From the NCBI RefSeq assembly GCF_001891125.1, contig NZ_CP015247.1, positions 142,501 to 206,500 on the forward strand: DNA of 64,000 nucleotides. The letters run 5' to 3'. Source of the DNA: Leuconostoc suionicum (GTDB taxonomy: Bacteria; Bacillota; Bacilli; Lactobacillales; Lactobacillaceae). Shown one piece after another: positions 41,592 through 51,084 of this stretch. The position numbers and the translations under genes are program-made. Within the stretch, counting starts at the first letter, position 1; the number at the start of each line of letters is the position of its first letter. A model generated the notes under the pieces. The model saw only the letters and a program-made list of their open reading frames with translations, searched no databases and was not told where the DNA came from.

Positions 41592-41783
41592 ATGGATCGT
41601 CAACTTTTATTGAACATAGCAGAATTTGAACTTGATGCGATTTCTAATAATATATTCATTTTATATTCTTATACATTAAAAAAATGGCTTCATTACATGA
41701 AACGAAAGCTTTCTAAATTTCAAAATAATCACGCTTCGTTCGATGAATTATGTTATTCGCTCATAAATAATCCAAGCGATTAA
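41592..41783 (+). CDS. Possible small ORF, doubtful
   Basis: A 63-residue frame starting MDRQLLLNIAEFELDAIS lies in the gap between the OYE gene and the membrane-protein gene and overlaps the latter's 3' end by 36 bp. There is no good ribosome site. It could be a remnant of a regulator or chance. I do not recognise it. Confidence 0.2.
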   Translation: MDRQLLLNIAEFELDAISNNIFILYSYTLKKWLHYMKRKLSKFQNNHASFDELCYSLINNPSD

Positions 41784-42212
41784 GTATGTCAAAAACACAA
41801 GAGTAAGCATATTTGTTAACATTACAATAATAAAAATGCTTAGAATTGTGATGTTTGTACTTATTGATAGACTGAAAAAGAATGTGGCTATGATTGTAAA
41901 AATCAAGAAAAAGAGTAAGGCTTGGTATGTTCTTTTAAGCGCCAAATGACCAACCTCTTTTTCTCTTTCGTCACTGCTACTTAGTTCACCTTTTTTGATT
42001 TGATAGCCATCTTTCAAACATTTTTGATACAGATGTTTGAGTAAATAAAACAATGCTCCCCAAAGCGCTAACATCAGCCAACCACTCCCAAAGATGATAT
42101 GGGAAGAGTTTCTGGTAGGCTGTGGTGAAAGTAATATGGATTGTATCGTTGCAAATGCGATCAGTAGGGAAGTAATAATATTGCCTGTTTGCTCAAAAAT
42201 AATTTTTTTCAT
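41748..42212 (-). CDS. Small membrane protein paired with an XRE regulator
   Basis: 154 residues with two hydrophobic segments in the first 60, a charged middle loop (KKGELSSSDEREKEVGHLALKR) and two more hydrophobic segments. This four-segment layout with a polar DERE loop is common in small membrane proteins encoded next to XRE regulators (DUF2178-like). The function is unknown. It is 12 nt downstream of the regulator on the same strand, so the two are probably co-transcribed. Confidence 0.7.
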   Translation of the reverse strand: MKKIIFEQTGNIITSLLIAFATIQSILLSPQPTRNSSHIIFGSGWLMLALWGALFYLLKHLYQKCLKDGYQIKKGELSSSDEREKEVGHLALKRTYQALLFFLIFTIIATFFFSLSISTNITILSIFIIVMLTNMLTLVFLTYLIAWIIYERIT

Positions 42213-42224
42213 GTTTGATTTTCC

Positions 42225-42422
42225 TCATTGCATAGTGAATAAATCAGTCAGTGGTGTTTTCAGTGCTTGTGCTAACTGGAAGGCCAACATCAAAGAAGGT
42301 GTATAGTTTCCTTTTTCTATCGAAAAGATGAATCGCCTTGAAACACCAATTTGTTTTGCTAGAGATTCTTGCGTCAAGTGAAGTGATTTCCTAACGGGTT
42401 GAACATTGTTATTAATTTTCAT
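42225..42422 (-). CDS. XRE-family regulator
   Basis: 65-residue protein consisting of a single Cro/CI helix-turn-helix (LTQESLAKQIGVSRRFIFSI spans helices 2-3), similar to small YgzD/YvaO-type regulators. The start is ATG 42422 after GAGG; an upstream in-frame codon at 42437 is less likely. It probably controls its own operon; a direct repeat lies 45-72 nt upstream. Confidence 0.85.
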   Translation of the reverse strand: MKINNNVQPVRKSLHLTQESLAKQIGVSRRFIFSIEKGNYTPSLMLAFQLAQALKTPLTDLFTMQ

Positions 42423-42466
42423 TGGAGGACCTCGCAATATTGATGAGCAATCTACTTCACTTTTTT

Positions 42467-42494
42467 ATGTAATCACAATATGTAATTATCACAA
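42467..42494. promoter_or_regulatory. Direct repeat, possible XRE operator
   Basis: ATGTAATCACAA (42467-42478) and ATGTAATTATCACAA (42480-42494) lie between the regulator gene and tRNA-Tyr. The position suits an autoregulatory operator. This is inference. Confidence 0.35.
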
Positions 42495-42500
42495 AAATGC

Positions 42501-42529
42501 TTGCCATGTGTCTCAATATTTGGTATACT
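42501..42529 (+). promoter_or_regulatory. Promoter of tRNA-Tyr/tRNA-Gln
   Basis: TTGCCA (42501-42506), 17 nt, TATACT (42524-42529) with extended TGG. The start would be about 42536, 14 nt before the tRNA. Confidence 0.75.
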
Positions 42530-42549
42530 ATTATAGTTGTTTGAGATAT

Positions 42550-42632
42550 GGGAGTGTAGCGAAGTCTGGCTAAACGCGACGGACTGTAACTCCGTTCCTT
42601 CGGGTTCGTAGGTTCGAATCCTACCGCTCCCA
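42550..42632 (+). tRNA. tRNA-Tyr (GTA anticodon)
   Basis: Type II cloverleaf with a long variable arm. The acceptor pair is GGGAGTG/CGCTCCC and the anticodon GTA is in the loop CTGTAAC. The discriminator is A42632. CCA is not encoded. Confidence 0.96.
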
Positions 42633-42669
42633 TTGCCGATAAAAGCTAACGGCAAAATAAATTAGCTAT

Positions 42670-42741
42670 TGCCCCTTCGCCAAGTGGTAAGGCATCGGTT
42701 TTTGGTACCGACATGCGCTGGTTCGAATCCAGCAGGGGCAA
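42670..42741 (+). tRNA. tRNA-Gln (TTG anticodon)
   Basis: The acceptor pair is TGCCCCT/AGGGGCA and the anticodon loop TTTTGGT carries TTG. The discriminator is A42741 and CCA is not encoded. It is co-transcribed with tRNA-Tyr, 37 nt upstream. Confidence 0.95.
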
Positions 42742-42743
42742 CT

Positions 42744-42773
42744 AAAAAGGAATCCTTTCGGATTCCTTTTTTT
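42744..42773 (+). terminator. Terminator of tRNA-Tyr/Gln
   Basis: AAAAAGGAATCC (42744-42755) pairs with GGATTCCTTTTT (42760-42771). Confidence 0.88.
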
Positions 42774-42798
42774 GTGCAAAATTTATTATAATATAAAG

Positions 42799-42829
42799 AA
42801 AAAAGCTATACAATTAAGTATAGCTTTTT
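42799..42829 (-). terminator. Terminator of tRNA-Leu
   Basis: A perfect stem with GCTATAC/GTATAGC core (arms 42799-42811 and 42818-42829) has A/T tails that form the U-run of the minus-strand tRNA-Leu transcript. Confidence 0.8.
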
Positions 42830-42834
42830 AACGA

Positions 42835-42919
42835 TGCAGCTAGCGGGAGTCGAACCCGCACGCCCTAAACGGGCACAGGATCCTTAATCCTGCGCGTCTG
42901 CCAATTCCGCCACAGCTGC
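42835..42919 (-). tRNA. tRNA-Leu (AAG anticodon)
   Basis: Type II cloverleaf. The acceptor pair is GCAGCTG/TAGCTGC and the anticodon stem CAGGA/TCCTG encloses the loop TTAAGGA, which places AAG at 34-36 with G37. The discriminator is A and CCA is not encoded. An A34 anticodon needs deamination to inosine to read CUC as well as CUU. Confidence 0.93.
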
Positions 42920-43031
42920 AAATATGAATTGACAACTATATAATTATACCCATTAAATCTAATCTCGTCAATAGATATTCAATGACAGCGAGCGTGTAAT
43001 TTTGATAGAATAGAGATAATGGAGAAAATAC

Positions 43032-43367
43032 ATGAGATTTTTTAATCGAAAAAAAGCAGAAGTAATCACACCAGAAATACAAGCTCATAATGAAGCTTTA
43101 CAAAATGAAAATGATGATTTATTAGATCAGATTGAAGCTTTGAAATTAGATGTTTCAGAACTGAAATCGGAAAACCAACATTTGACCGAACGCCTTTCAC
43201 GTAGTAAGTACCAGCAAAAGTTAACTAAAACAGGTGGCGGACTAGCCGTTTTGTTTATTAGCTACATGTTGCTATCCTTACTTGGTGAACCTTCTCGTTA
43301 TATGATTTGGTTATTATTAATTGAAGCGGTCTTTATTTTTATGATGCTTAGAGGAGACGAAAAATGA
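43032..43367 (+). CDS. Small coiled-coil membrane protein
   Basis: 111 residues. A basic start (FNRKKA) and a charged coiled-coil stretch (about 17-60, heptads in LQNENDDLLDQIEALKLDVSEL) are followed by two hydrophobic segments (about 72-86 and 91-105). The layout suggests a membrane-anchored cytoplasmic coiled coil. I do not recognise a family. It overlaps tpiA by 4 bp (ATGA), so the two are co-translated, but a functional link is unproven. Confidence 0.75.
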   Translation: MRFFNRKKAEVITPEIQAHNEALQNENDDLLDQIEALKLDVSELKSENQHLTERLSRSKYQQKLTKTGGGLAVLFISYMLLSLLGEPSRYMIWLLLIEAVFIFMMLRGDEK

Positions 43368-44173
43368 GTCAACATAATGCTTCACGGGTACCTTTTGTTG
43401 TTGCAAATTGGAAAATCAATAAGTTACATGCTGATGTGGCAGATTTTTTAAATAAAGTAAATGGTAAGGTGCCAGCCCAAAATATTGTAGAAACAGGTAT
43501 TGCAGCACAAGATTTATTTTTATCAGACATGGTTCGTGCCACGGCAGATTCACCTATACATATTGTGGCCGAAAACGTTCATTGGGAAGATAGTGGTGCT
43601 TATACAGGAGAGACATCGCCAAAAGCTTTAAAAGATATAGGTGCAACCTATGTTTTGATAGGCCACTTTGAACGTCGGAAGTTTTTTAACGAAACTGACT
43701 CAACAGTTAATTTGAAAGTTACCGCAGCACTTAGAAACGGGTTACGTCCAATCATTGATGTTGATGAAGATATGAGTACTTATGCACAGTTTATGGATGC
43801 AGAACCATCCGTTGCTCAGGTAGCTGCTGCGTTGGCCGGGGTATCAGTAGACCAAATTCGTAATGTCACACTTGCTTATGAGCCTACCTGGGCAATTGGT
43901 TCTGGAGAAGCTGCAAGTGCTGTTCAAGCACAAAAAGCGGCCCATTTGATACGACAAACACTAGCTAAACTATATTCACCAGTTATTGCCGAGCAAGTAC
44001 GTGTTTTGTACGGCGGTTCTGTCACACCTGATAATGCGCGTGAAATTATGTTGCAAAAAGACATTGATGGTGTTCTGGTAGGTACATCTGCACTTGATCC
44101 AGAAAAGTTTTTACAACTTGTTGCCATTGCACAAGATCCTGAAGTACCAGATTTTAACATTGAAAATACATGA
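43364..44173 (+). CDS. tpiA: Triosephosphate isomerase, divergent
   Basis: TIM-barrel isomerase of DHAP and glyceraldehyde 3-phosphate. N15 and K17 (ANWKIN), catalytic H101, catalytic E173 (AYEPTWAIGSG) and the phosphate loop YGGS are present. Two usually conserved positions differ: GHSERR reads GHFERR (F102), and the CVGE motif reads DVDE (D132, D134). The 269 residues are slightly longer than the usual 250. If the organism is heterofermentative, triose isomerisation is off the main carbon flux, which may have relaxed constraint. It is translationally coupled to the preceding small gene; eno follows with its own promoter. Confidence 0.88.
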   Translation: MSQHNASRVPFVVANWKINKLHADVADFLNKVNGKVPAQNIVETGIAAQDLFLSDMVRATADSPIHIVAENVHWEDSGAYTGETSPKALKDIGATYVLIGHFERRKFFNETDSTVNLKVTAALRNGLRPIIDVDEDMSTYAQFMDAEPSVAQVAAALAGVSVDQIRNVTLAYEPTWAIGSGEAASAVQAQKAAHLIRQTLAKLYSPVIAEQVRVLYGGSVTPDNAREIMLQKDIDGVLVGTSALDPEKFLQLVAIAQDPEVPDFNIENT

Positions 44174-44225
44174 AGAAAGCTAATAGATTCTGAACATTAT
44201 ATCTGTTTATGTGTTTAGTAAATTT

Positions 44226-44255
44226 TTGGCTATGACTCTTACCCTGTGATATAAT
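44226..44255 (+). promoter_or_regulatory. Promoter of eno
   Basis: TTGGCT (44226-44231), 18 nt, TATAAT (44250-44255) with extended TGA at 44247-44249. Confidence 0.7.
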
Positions 44256-44292
44256 ATACATGGTATATAACCGAAAACCAAAGGAGAATTAA

Positions 44293-45621
<1,329 letters not shown>

Positions 45622-45632
45622 AAAAATTAAAT

Positions 45633-45653
45633 CGGCCATTTGGCCGTTTTTTT
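45633..45653 (+). terminator. Terminator after eno
   Basis: CGGCCA (45633-45638) pairs with TGGCCG (45641-45646), then T45647-45653. Confidence 0.8.
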
Positions 45654-45699
45654 ATACATAAAATTTTGATATGAACATATGATCGGGAAGAAGAATAAT

Positions 45700-46287
45700 A
45701 TGGTTGCTAAAATAAAACGTTGTGCGTGGGTGAATAATTATCAATACTCAAAACTTATGACAGATTACCATGATAAAGAATGGGGGCAACCAAATCAATA
45801 TAGTGATAGTCAGTTATTTGAATTGTTAACTTTGGAGGTGTTTCAGGCGGGATTGAGTTGGGAAACTTCTTTAAAACGACGTTCTGCAATGATTAAAGCG
45901 TTTTACGCGTTTAATATAGATCGAGTTGCGGAAATGACCGAAAAAGACATTTTACGACTAAAAACTAATCCTGAAATTATTAACAATACGTTGAAGATTA
46001 CTGCTACTATTCATAATGCTAAAATAATCAAGCAACTAACTAGTTATTCATTTGATAGCTTTTCTGACTATATGTGGTCATTTACCGACGGTCAAGTTAT
46101 TAATCATCACATTATCGATAATATTGATATCCCAAGTCAAAATGAATTGTCACAGCTCGTTTCAAAAGATATGAAAAAGCGCGGGTTTAAATTTATTGGT
46201 CCTGTAATTGTTTATTCTTATATGCAAGCAATAGGAATTATCAATGATCACGAGCAAAATTGCAGTTTTAATCCAGATAATTTTTGA
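45700..46287 (+). CDS. tag: 3-methyladenine DNA glycosylase I
   Basis: Base-excision repair enzyme that removes 3-methyladenine. The family's zinc ligands are visible: C8 in RCAW, H24 in YHDKEWG, and the C-terminal H and C in NDHEQNCSF. The 195 residues match the family. ATG 45700 places the start seven residues before the conserved cysteine; an in-frame ATG at 45679 has no ribosome site. It lies alone between eno and the polyphosphate operon. Confidence 0.9.
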   Translation: MVAKIKRCAWVNNYQYSKLMTDYHDKEWGQPNQYSDSQLFELLTLEVFQAGLSWETSLKRRSAMIKAFYAFNIDRVAEMTEKDILRLKTNPEIINNTLKITATIHNAKIIKQLTSYSFDSFSDYMWSFTDGQVINHHIIDNIDIPSQNELSQLVSKDMKKRGFKFIGPVIVYSYMQAIGIINDHEQNCSFNPDNF

Positions 46288-46362
46288 GCATGGTTGCCTT
46301 TACAGTTTTCTAACACAACCACAATATCAAATGTGATAAACTAGCCTTAGAGGGCTCAATAT

Positions 46363-47841
46363 ATGGCAAAATTACAGGGTGTGATTCTTCTAAACACTGA
46401 TGCTGCAGCGTTACAAATCGTTGATAGCCGTGGGCGTCAAATAGAACATGTTAAACGTGAATATAGTGAAAGTGACTTGGCACTAGCAGCTTTTTCCACA
46501 GAAGTTATGCAGCGCGCGCTAGTACAATTACAGCGCTTTCAACAGTTATTACGTGACTATGAAGTGGATGACATCCGTTTATATGGTAGTGAAAATTTGT
46601 CTAAAATGCTCAATGCTATTTATTTCGTTGATCAAGTAGAAAATATAACAGGCCTTGAGTTGCTTTGGCTTAATGCTAACCAAGAAAATTACTATCGACA
46701 GCTGGCATTACGTGTAAATGATGAAAAAATATTAAATGAACGCTATGCTTTTGTGTTAGGTATTAGTTCAACTAGAGTAGATTTATCTTATTTTGAAAAT
46801 AATCAATTTAAGTTTTCACAGCATTCGGCTGTTGGCCCAGTCCGATTAACACAATCTATTCGAAATATGGCGGCAGAAATTACTGAAATACCTGATTTAA
46901 TACCGGAATTCATTGATAGTAAATTGGCTGACTTTTGGCATATGTTGCCACCTTTTCAGCCAACAGATACAGTGGTTTTACTTGGTGCAGATGTTTTAAA
47001 CCATCTCTTTCTTAACAAAAAAAATAAAACGACAATTTTAAAGTCAGAACTACAGTCATTGATTGCTAGTTTTAGCCAGATGAATAAGCAAGCTTTTGCT
47101 GAACAATATAATATTGAACAAAATGACATTTGGATGGTCTTTATGGAGGCTGTTTTGGTAGTACAGGTTATGACAGCTGTTGGAGCAAATAATCTTCATA
47201 TTAGTAACTTAACGGTCTTAGATGGCCTAGTAATTAAAGATAACAATGCGCAAAACGATATTATTACCGCAGCACGAGGAATTGCTGATCGTTATATGGT
47301 TGAAGAAAAACACCGCGAAATTGTACTTAAGTATGCTTGGCGTCTATTTGATCGATTGAAGAAAATTCATCGTTTGAGTGCTCGAGACCGTCTACTATTA
47401 GGTGTTGCTGCTTTGACACATGATGTTGGTAGTTTTATTAATTCTCAAAAACACTATCAATACTCGGAAGAAATTCTCGAGGGAATTGATTTTCATGGTT
47501 TGTCCACATCAGAACAACGAATGATTGCATCAATTGCTCGTTATCATAGTGCTGAAACGCCTGATAATGCGTTAAGGTCGACCCAAGATTTTTCACCACG
47601 ACAACGTATTCGTATCGCTAAAATGGCTGCTTTATTGCGTTTGGCTGATGCACTAGACGACAGTAGACTACAAAAGATAAGTAAGTTAACTGTTTCCATT
47701 GGTTCAGAAAAAATCACTGTGACAGGCCAGGCTACGGCAGATTTACAACTAGAAATTTACATATTTGCCCAAAAAGCACATTTTTTTGAGGCAGTTTTCG
47801 GATTGCCAATCATCTTGAAGCGCCAAGGAAAAAGGAGCTGA
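46363..47841 (+). CDS. Ppx/GppA-like protein with degenerate ATPase fold and HD domain
   Basis: 492 residues. The C-terminal half (about 305-490) is the Ppx/GppA HD-type domain, with H353-D354 (LTHDVGSF), IARYHSAETP and RLADALDDSRL intact. The N-terminal half aligns in layout with the actin-like Ppx/GppA fold but has lost its phosphate loops. DxGSNS is replaced by NTDAAA, and GGGS-type loop 2 by GISSTR. It may be a regulatory or HD-dependent enzyme of polyphosphate or (p)ppGpp metabolism. It opens the operon, overlapping ppk by one base, and GAGGG precedes its ATG. Confidence 0.8.
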   Translation: MAKLQGVILLNTDAAALQIVDSRGRQIEHVKREYSESDLALAAFSTEVMQRALVQLQRFQQLLRDYEVDDIRLYGSENLSKMLNAIYFVDQVENITGLELLWLNANQENYYRQLALRVNDEKILNERYAFVLGISSTRVDLSYFENNQFKFSQHSAVGPVRLTQSIRNMAAEITEIPDLIPEFIDSKLADFWHMLPPFQPTDTVVLLGADVLNHLFLNKKNKTTILKSELQSLIASFSQMNKQAFAEQYNIEQNDIWMVFMEAVLVVQVMTAVGANNLHISNLTVLDGLVIKDNNAQNDIITAARGIADRYMVEEKHREIVLKYAWRLFDRLKKIHRLSARDRLLLGVAALTHDVGSFINSQKHYQYSEEILEGIDFHGLSTSEQRMIASIARYHSAETPDNALRSTQDFSPRQRIRIAKMAALLRLADALDDSRLQKISKLTVSIGSEKITVTGQATADLQLEIYIFAQKAHFFEAVFGLPIILKRQGKRS

Positions 47842-49982
47842 TGAATATTATGACAGATTTAAAACAACCTAAATATTATGTTAACCGCGAAATTAGTTGG
47901 TTAGGGTTCAATAAACGTGTGCTTGAGGAAGGTCGAGATACACAGAATCCCATATTAGAGCGAGCTAAATTTTTAGCTATTACCCAGAAAAATATGGACG
48001 AATGGTTCATGGTTCGTGTGGCAAGTTTACAACAGCAAATGCTTGTAGGGCACGATAAGGCAGATGCTTCTGGTCTGTCACCAAAACAACAACTGATTAA
48101 GATTGCTGCCGCGGCAGGAGAACAAATTAAAAACCAATATCAAGTGTTGACTCGAAGTATTATCCCGACGATGAAGAGGCTAGGCTTTGAATTGCTTCGT
48201 GCAGAAGACTTAACTGATGAACAGTTTAATTTTCTGAGGGAGTTTTTTGAGAGAGAATTAAGACCTGTTTTGACACCGATGGCTATTGATAGTACAAGGC
48301 CATTTCCTTTTTTGGCCAACGATACATTAAATATCGGAGTTCGTTTGAAAAAGAATGATGAACAATCTGAAAAGCACATTGCTGTATTGCAGGTGCCTGA
48401 AACTTCAGGCCGTGTGATTGCATTGCCTGAAGAAAATCAAGTCATTTTAATTGAGGAGGTTGTTCAACTATTTTTGGATGCACTTTTTCCAGGATATACA
48501 ATCAAAGAATCAAATGTTTTTCATATTTTACGCGATATGGAGCTAGACGTCGCTGACGATGAGGATACGCCTAATATTTTGCAAGAAGTGCAAAGCAAAT
48601 TACAGGAGCGTGAGCGTGGGCGCGTGATTCGTGTTATTGTCAGTGCAAATACTGGAAAAATGTTGATGACGAAACTTATCAAAGCACTGCAAGTCCCTGA
48701 TGATCGGATTTATGAGGTGAGTGGACCAATTGATTTAACATTTATTAATTCCTGGTTAAAATTAATTGATGCGCCAACCCTAGAATATGCACCATTTCAC
48801 GGCTATGAAAATCCGGATTTATCATCTGACAAAATATTTGATAGTATTCGAAAACGTGATTACTTGTTGCATCATCCGTATGACTCATTCAAGCCAGTTG
48901 TTCAATTTATTAAAACAGCGGCAAAGGATGATGATGTGCTTGCTATTAAAATGACTTTGTATCGCGTATCTGGTAATTCACCAATTATTAAAGCATTATC
49001 AGATGCCGCGCAACGCGGTAAACAGGTAACAGTTTTACTTGAGATTAAGGCCCGTTTTGATGAAGAGAATAACGTCCATTGGGCACGTGAATTAGAGCAA
49101 AAGGGTGTGCACGTAGTATATGGCCTGCGCGGCCTGAAAGTTCATGCTAAAATGGCAATGGTTGTACGACGTGAAGATGATACTATTCGTCGCTATGTTC
49201 ATCTCGCGACGGGAAACTATAATGATGTCACAGCAAATTTCTATACAGATCTTGGTTTATTGACTGTTGATAGCGAATTAGGAGCAGACGTAGCTTCTAT
49301 TTTTAATATTTTGACTGGCTACTCTGATCCTAGTTTTTTTCATCAGTTGCACATGTCACCAAATGGTATTCGTGAATTTATTTATGAGAAAATTAATATT
49401 GAAATTATGAATGCCAAAGCAGGTAAATCTTCGGGTATTAAAATGAAATTTAATTCTTTATCTGATGAAAGGATGGTTAGACATTTATATGAGGCAAGTG
49501 AAGCAGGTGTTCCAATTGAATTAATTGTTCGAGGGATTACAATGCTTAAAGTAGGGATTCCAAAAATCAGTGAGACAATTAAGGTGCATTCAATTGTTGG
49601 ACGTTTTTTGGAACATAGCAGAATCTTTATTTTTAATAATGATGATAATCCACTGACCTATTTGTCTTCGGCTGACTTAATGACAAGAAATCTGAATCGT
49701 CGCGTAGAATTGTTATTTCCCATTCGAAACGAGACTTTGTCTCAACAGGTAATTAATATCTTTGAAATCATGTGGGCAGATAATGTTAAGACCCGAGTTT
49801 TGCAGCCAAATGGATCATTTGAAAAAATTGACAGAAGAGGATTAGCTTCCGTAAATGCACAAGAAATGTTCATAGCAGAATCTATGGCAAAACAAATTGA
49901 ATTGAAGCAACAACAGGAACGAGAAAACACTCAAAAAGAATTTGAACCAATTAATAACCCATTCATAGGAGGAGAAGAATGA
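47841..49982 (+). CDS. ppk: Polyphosphate kinase 1
   Basis: Membrane-associated enzyme that polymerises ATP gamma-phosphates into polyphosphate, reversibly. The phosphorylated histidine is H435 (KVHAKMAMV), and HLATGNYND and the N-terminal REISWLGFNKRVLEE are conserved. The 713 residues are typical. ATG 47841 is only 3 nt from AAAGGAG, while ATG 47850 is 12 nt away; either could be used. It lies between two Ppx-family genes and overlaps ppx by 4 bp. Confidence 0.95.
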   Translation: MNIMTDLKQPKYYVNREISWLGFNKRVLEEGRDTQNPILERAKFLAITQKNMDEWFMVRVASLQQQMLVGHDKADASGLSPKQQLIKIAAAAGEQIKNQYQVLTRSIIPTMKRLGFELLRAEDLTDEQFNFLREFFERELRPVLTPMAIDSTRPFPFLANDTLNIGVRLKKNDEQSEKHIAVLQVPETSGRVIALPEENQVILIEEVVQLFLDALFPGYTIKESNVFHILRDMELDVADDEDTPNILQEVQSKLQERERGRVIRVIVSANTGKMLMTKLIKALQVPDDRIYEVSGPIDLTFINSWLKLIDAPTLEYAPFHGYENPDLSSDKIFDSIRKRDYLLHHPYDSFKPVVQFIKTAAKDDDVLAIKMTLYRVSGNSPIIKALSDAAQRGKQVTVLLEIKARFDEENNVHWARELEQKGVHVVYGLRGLKVHAKMAMVVRREDDTIRRYVHLATGNYNDVTANFYTDLGLLTVDSELGADVASIFNILTGYSDPSFFHQLHMSPNGIREFIYEKINIEIMNAKAGKSSGIKMKFNSLSDERMVRHLYEASEAGVPIELIVRGITMLKVGIPKISETIKVHSIVGRFLEHSRIFIFNNDDNPLTYLSSADLMTRNLNRRVELLFPIRNETLSQQVINIFEIMWADNVKTRVLQPNGSFEKIDRRGLASVNAQEMFIAESMAKQIELKQQQERENTQKEFEPINNPFIGGEE

Positions 49983-50944
49983 CTGTTATAGCAGTAATCG
50001 ATTTAGGATCAAACTCAGTTCGTATGACGATTAGTAAATACCATCAAGATGGTCACTATGAAGTACTGGGTCGATTGCAGGAAATGGTACGCCTTTCTGA
50101 AGGAATGGGTGAAGACAAAATTTTGCAACCAGAAGCAATTAAACGGACACTAAACGCCTTGAAAAATTTTAAGAAAGCTCTTGAAGAATATCCAAAAGCA
50201 AAGGTACGGGCAGTAGCCACAGCGGCTGTACGTCAAGCTAGCAATCAAGAGATCTTTTTAACAGAATTTGAAAAAACAATGAATTTTCCACTTCAGATTT
50301 TAACTGGTGAAGAGGAAGCACATTATGATTATGTTGGTATTGTTAATACACTAAGTATTAATGACGCTTTGATTTTGGATACAGGTGGTGCTTCTGCAGA
50401 ATTAATTTTAGTTAGAAATAAAGAATCTGTGCATGAAATAAGTCTTCCGATTGGCGCAGTCACGATTAGCGAAATGTTCCTTGAGAAAAATGTTATTAAT
50501 GCGGCCTCTTTATTTAAAGCAACGGTGGCGATTAGACAGATGTTTGGGGATGTTTCATGGTTGAGTGATGCAGTGCATTTACCTTTGGTTGCATTGGGAG
50601 GGAGCAATCGTACCTTGGCTAAAATCTCTCGACGGCAGCGAAAGATTACTGATATGCCTATTCATGGATATCATCTTAGTATGAAAGATGCGACTGATAT
50701 ATATCAAGAAATATTAGGTAAAAATCTTGTTGAGCGTCAAAAAATGGCAGGCTTGGCCAAGGATCGTGGTGATATCATTGTTGGTGGACTATTACCACTA
50801 ATTGAGTTGCTTATTTTGCTTGGTGGCCAACAAGTGATTTTTTCACAAGCTGGATTGCGTGAAGGAATATTATTTGAAACAATTAGACAAGAGACAGGAC
50901 AACAAGTTATTGCACCGGAGCCTGCCTCAATGACAGTAGATTAA
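49979..50944 (+). CDS. ppx: Exopolyphosphatase
   Basis: Releases phosphate from polyphosphate ends. It is a short (321-residue) Ppx/GppA with the canonical actin-like motifs DLGSNSVRM (7-15), LDTGGASAEL and LGGSNRTLAK. It lacks the HD domain, which resides instead in the first gene of the operon. The ATGA overlap with ppk implies coupled translation of the synthesising and degrading enzymes. Confidence 0.93.
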   Translation: MTVIAVIDLGSNSVRMTISKYHQDGHYEVLGRLQEMVRLSEGMGEDKILQPEAIKRTLNALKNFKKALEEYPKAKVRAVATAAVRQASNQEIFLTEFEKTMNFPLQILTGEEEAHYDYVGIVNTLSINDALILDTGGASAELILVRNKESVHEISLPIGAVTISEMFLEKNVINAASLFKATVAIRQMFGDVSWLSDAVHLPLVALGGSNRTLAKISRRQRKITDMPIHGYHLSMKDATDIYQEILGKNLVERQKMAGLAKDRGDIIVGGLLPLIELLILLGGQQVIFSQAGLREGILFETIRQETGQQVIAPEPASMTVD

Positions 50945-50945
50945 T

Positions 50946-50982
50946 AAAAAGCAACCAATCAATAAATGATTGGTTGCTTTTT
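50946..50982 (+). terminator. Terminator of the polyphosphate operon
   Basis: GCAACCAATCA (50951-50961) pairs with TGATTGGTTGC (50967-50977), extended by A5/T5. Confidence 0.9.
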
Positions 50983-50993
50983 ATTTTATTGAA

Positions 50994-51065
50994 TGATCTA
51001 CCCGGGAGTCGAACCCGGATTTCAAGAACCGGAATCTTGCGTGCGATCCATTACACTAGCAGATC
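50994..51065 (-). tRNA. tRNA-Arg (CCG anticodon)
   Basis: The acceptor pair is GATCTGC/GTAGATC and the anticodon stem CAAGA/TCTTG encloses TTCCGGT, giving CCG for the CGG codon. The discriminator is A and no CCA is encoded. It is 19 nt downstream of yigZ on the same strand and may share its transcript. Confidence 0.95.
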
Positions 51066-51084
51066 ATAACTATTTAATTATAGC

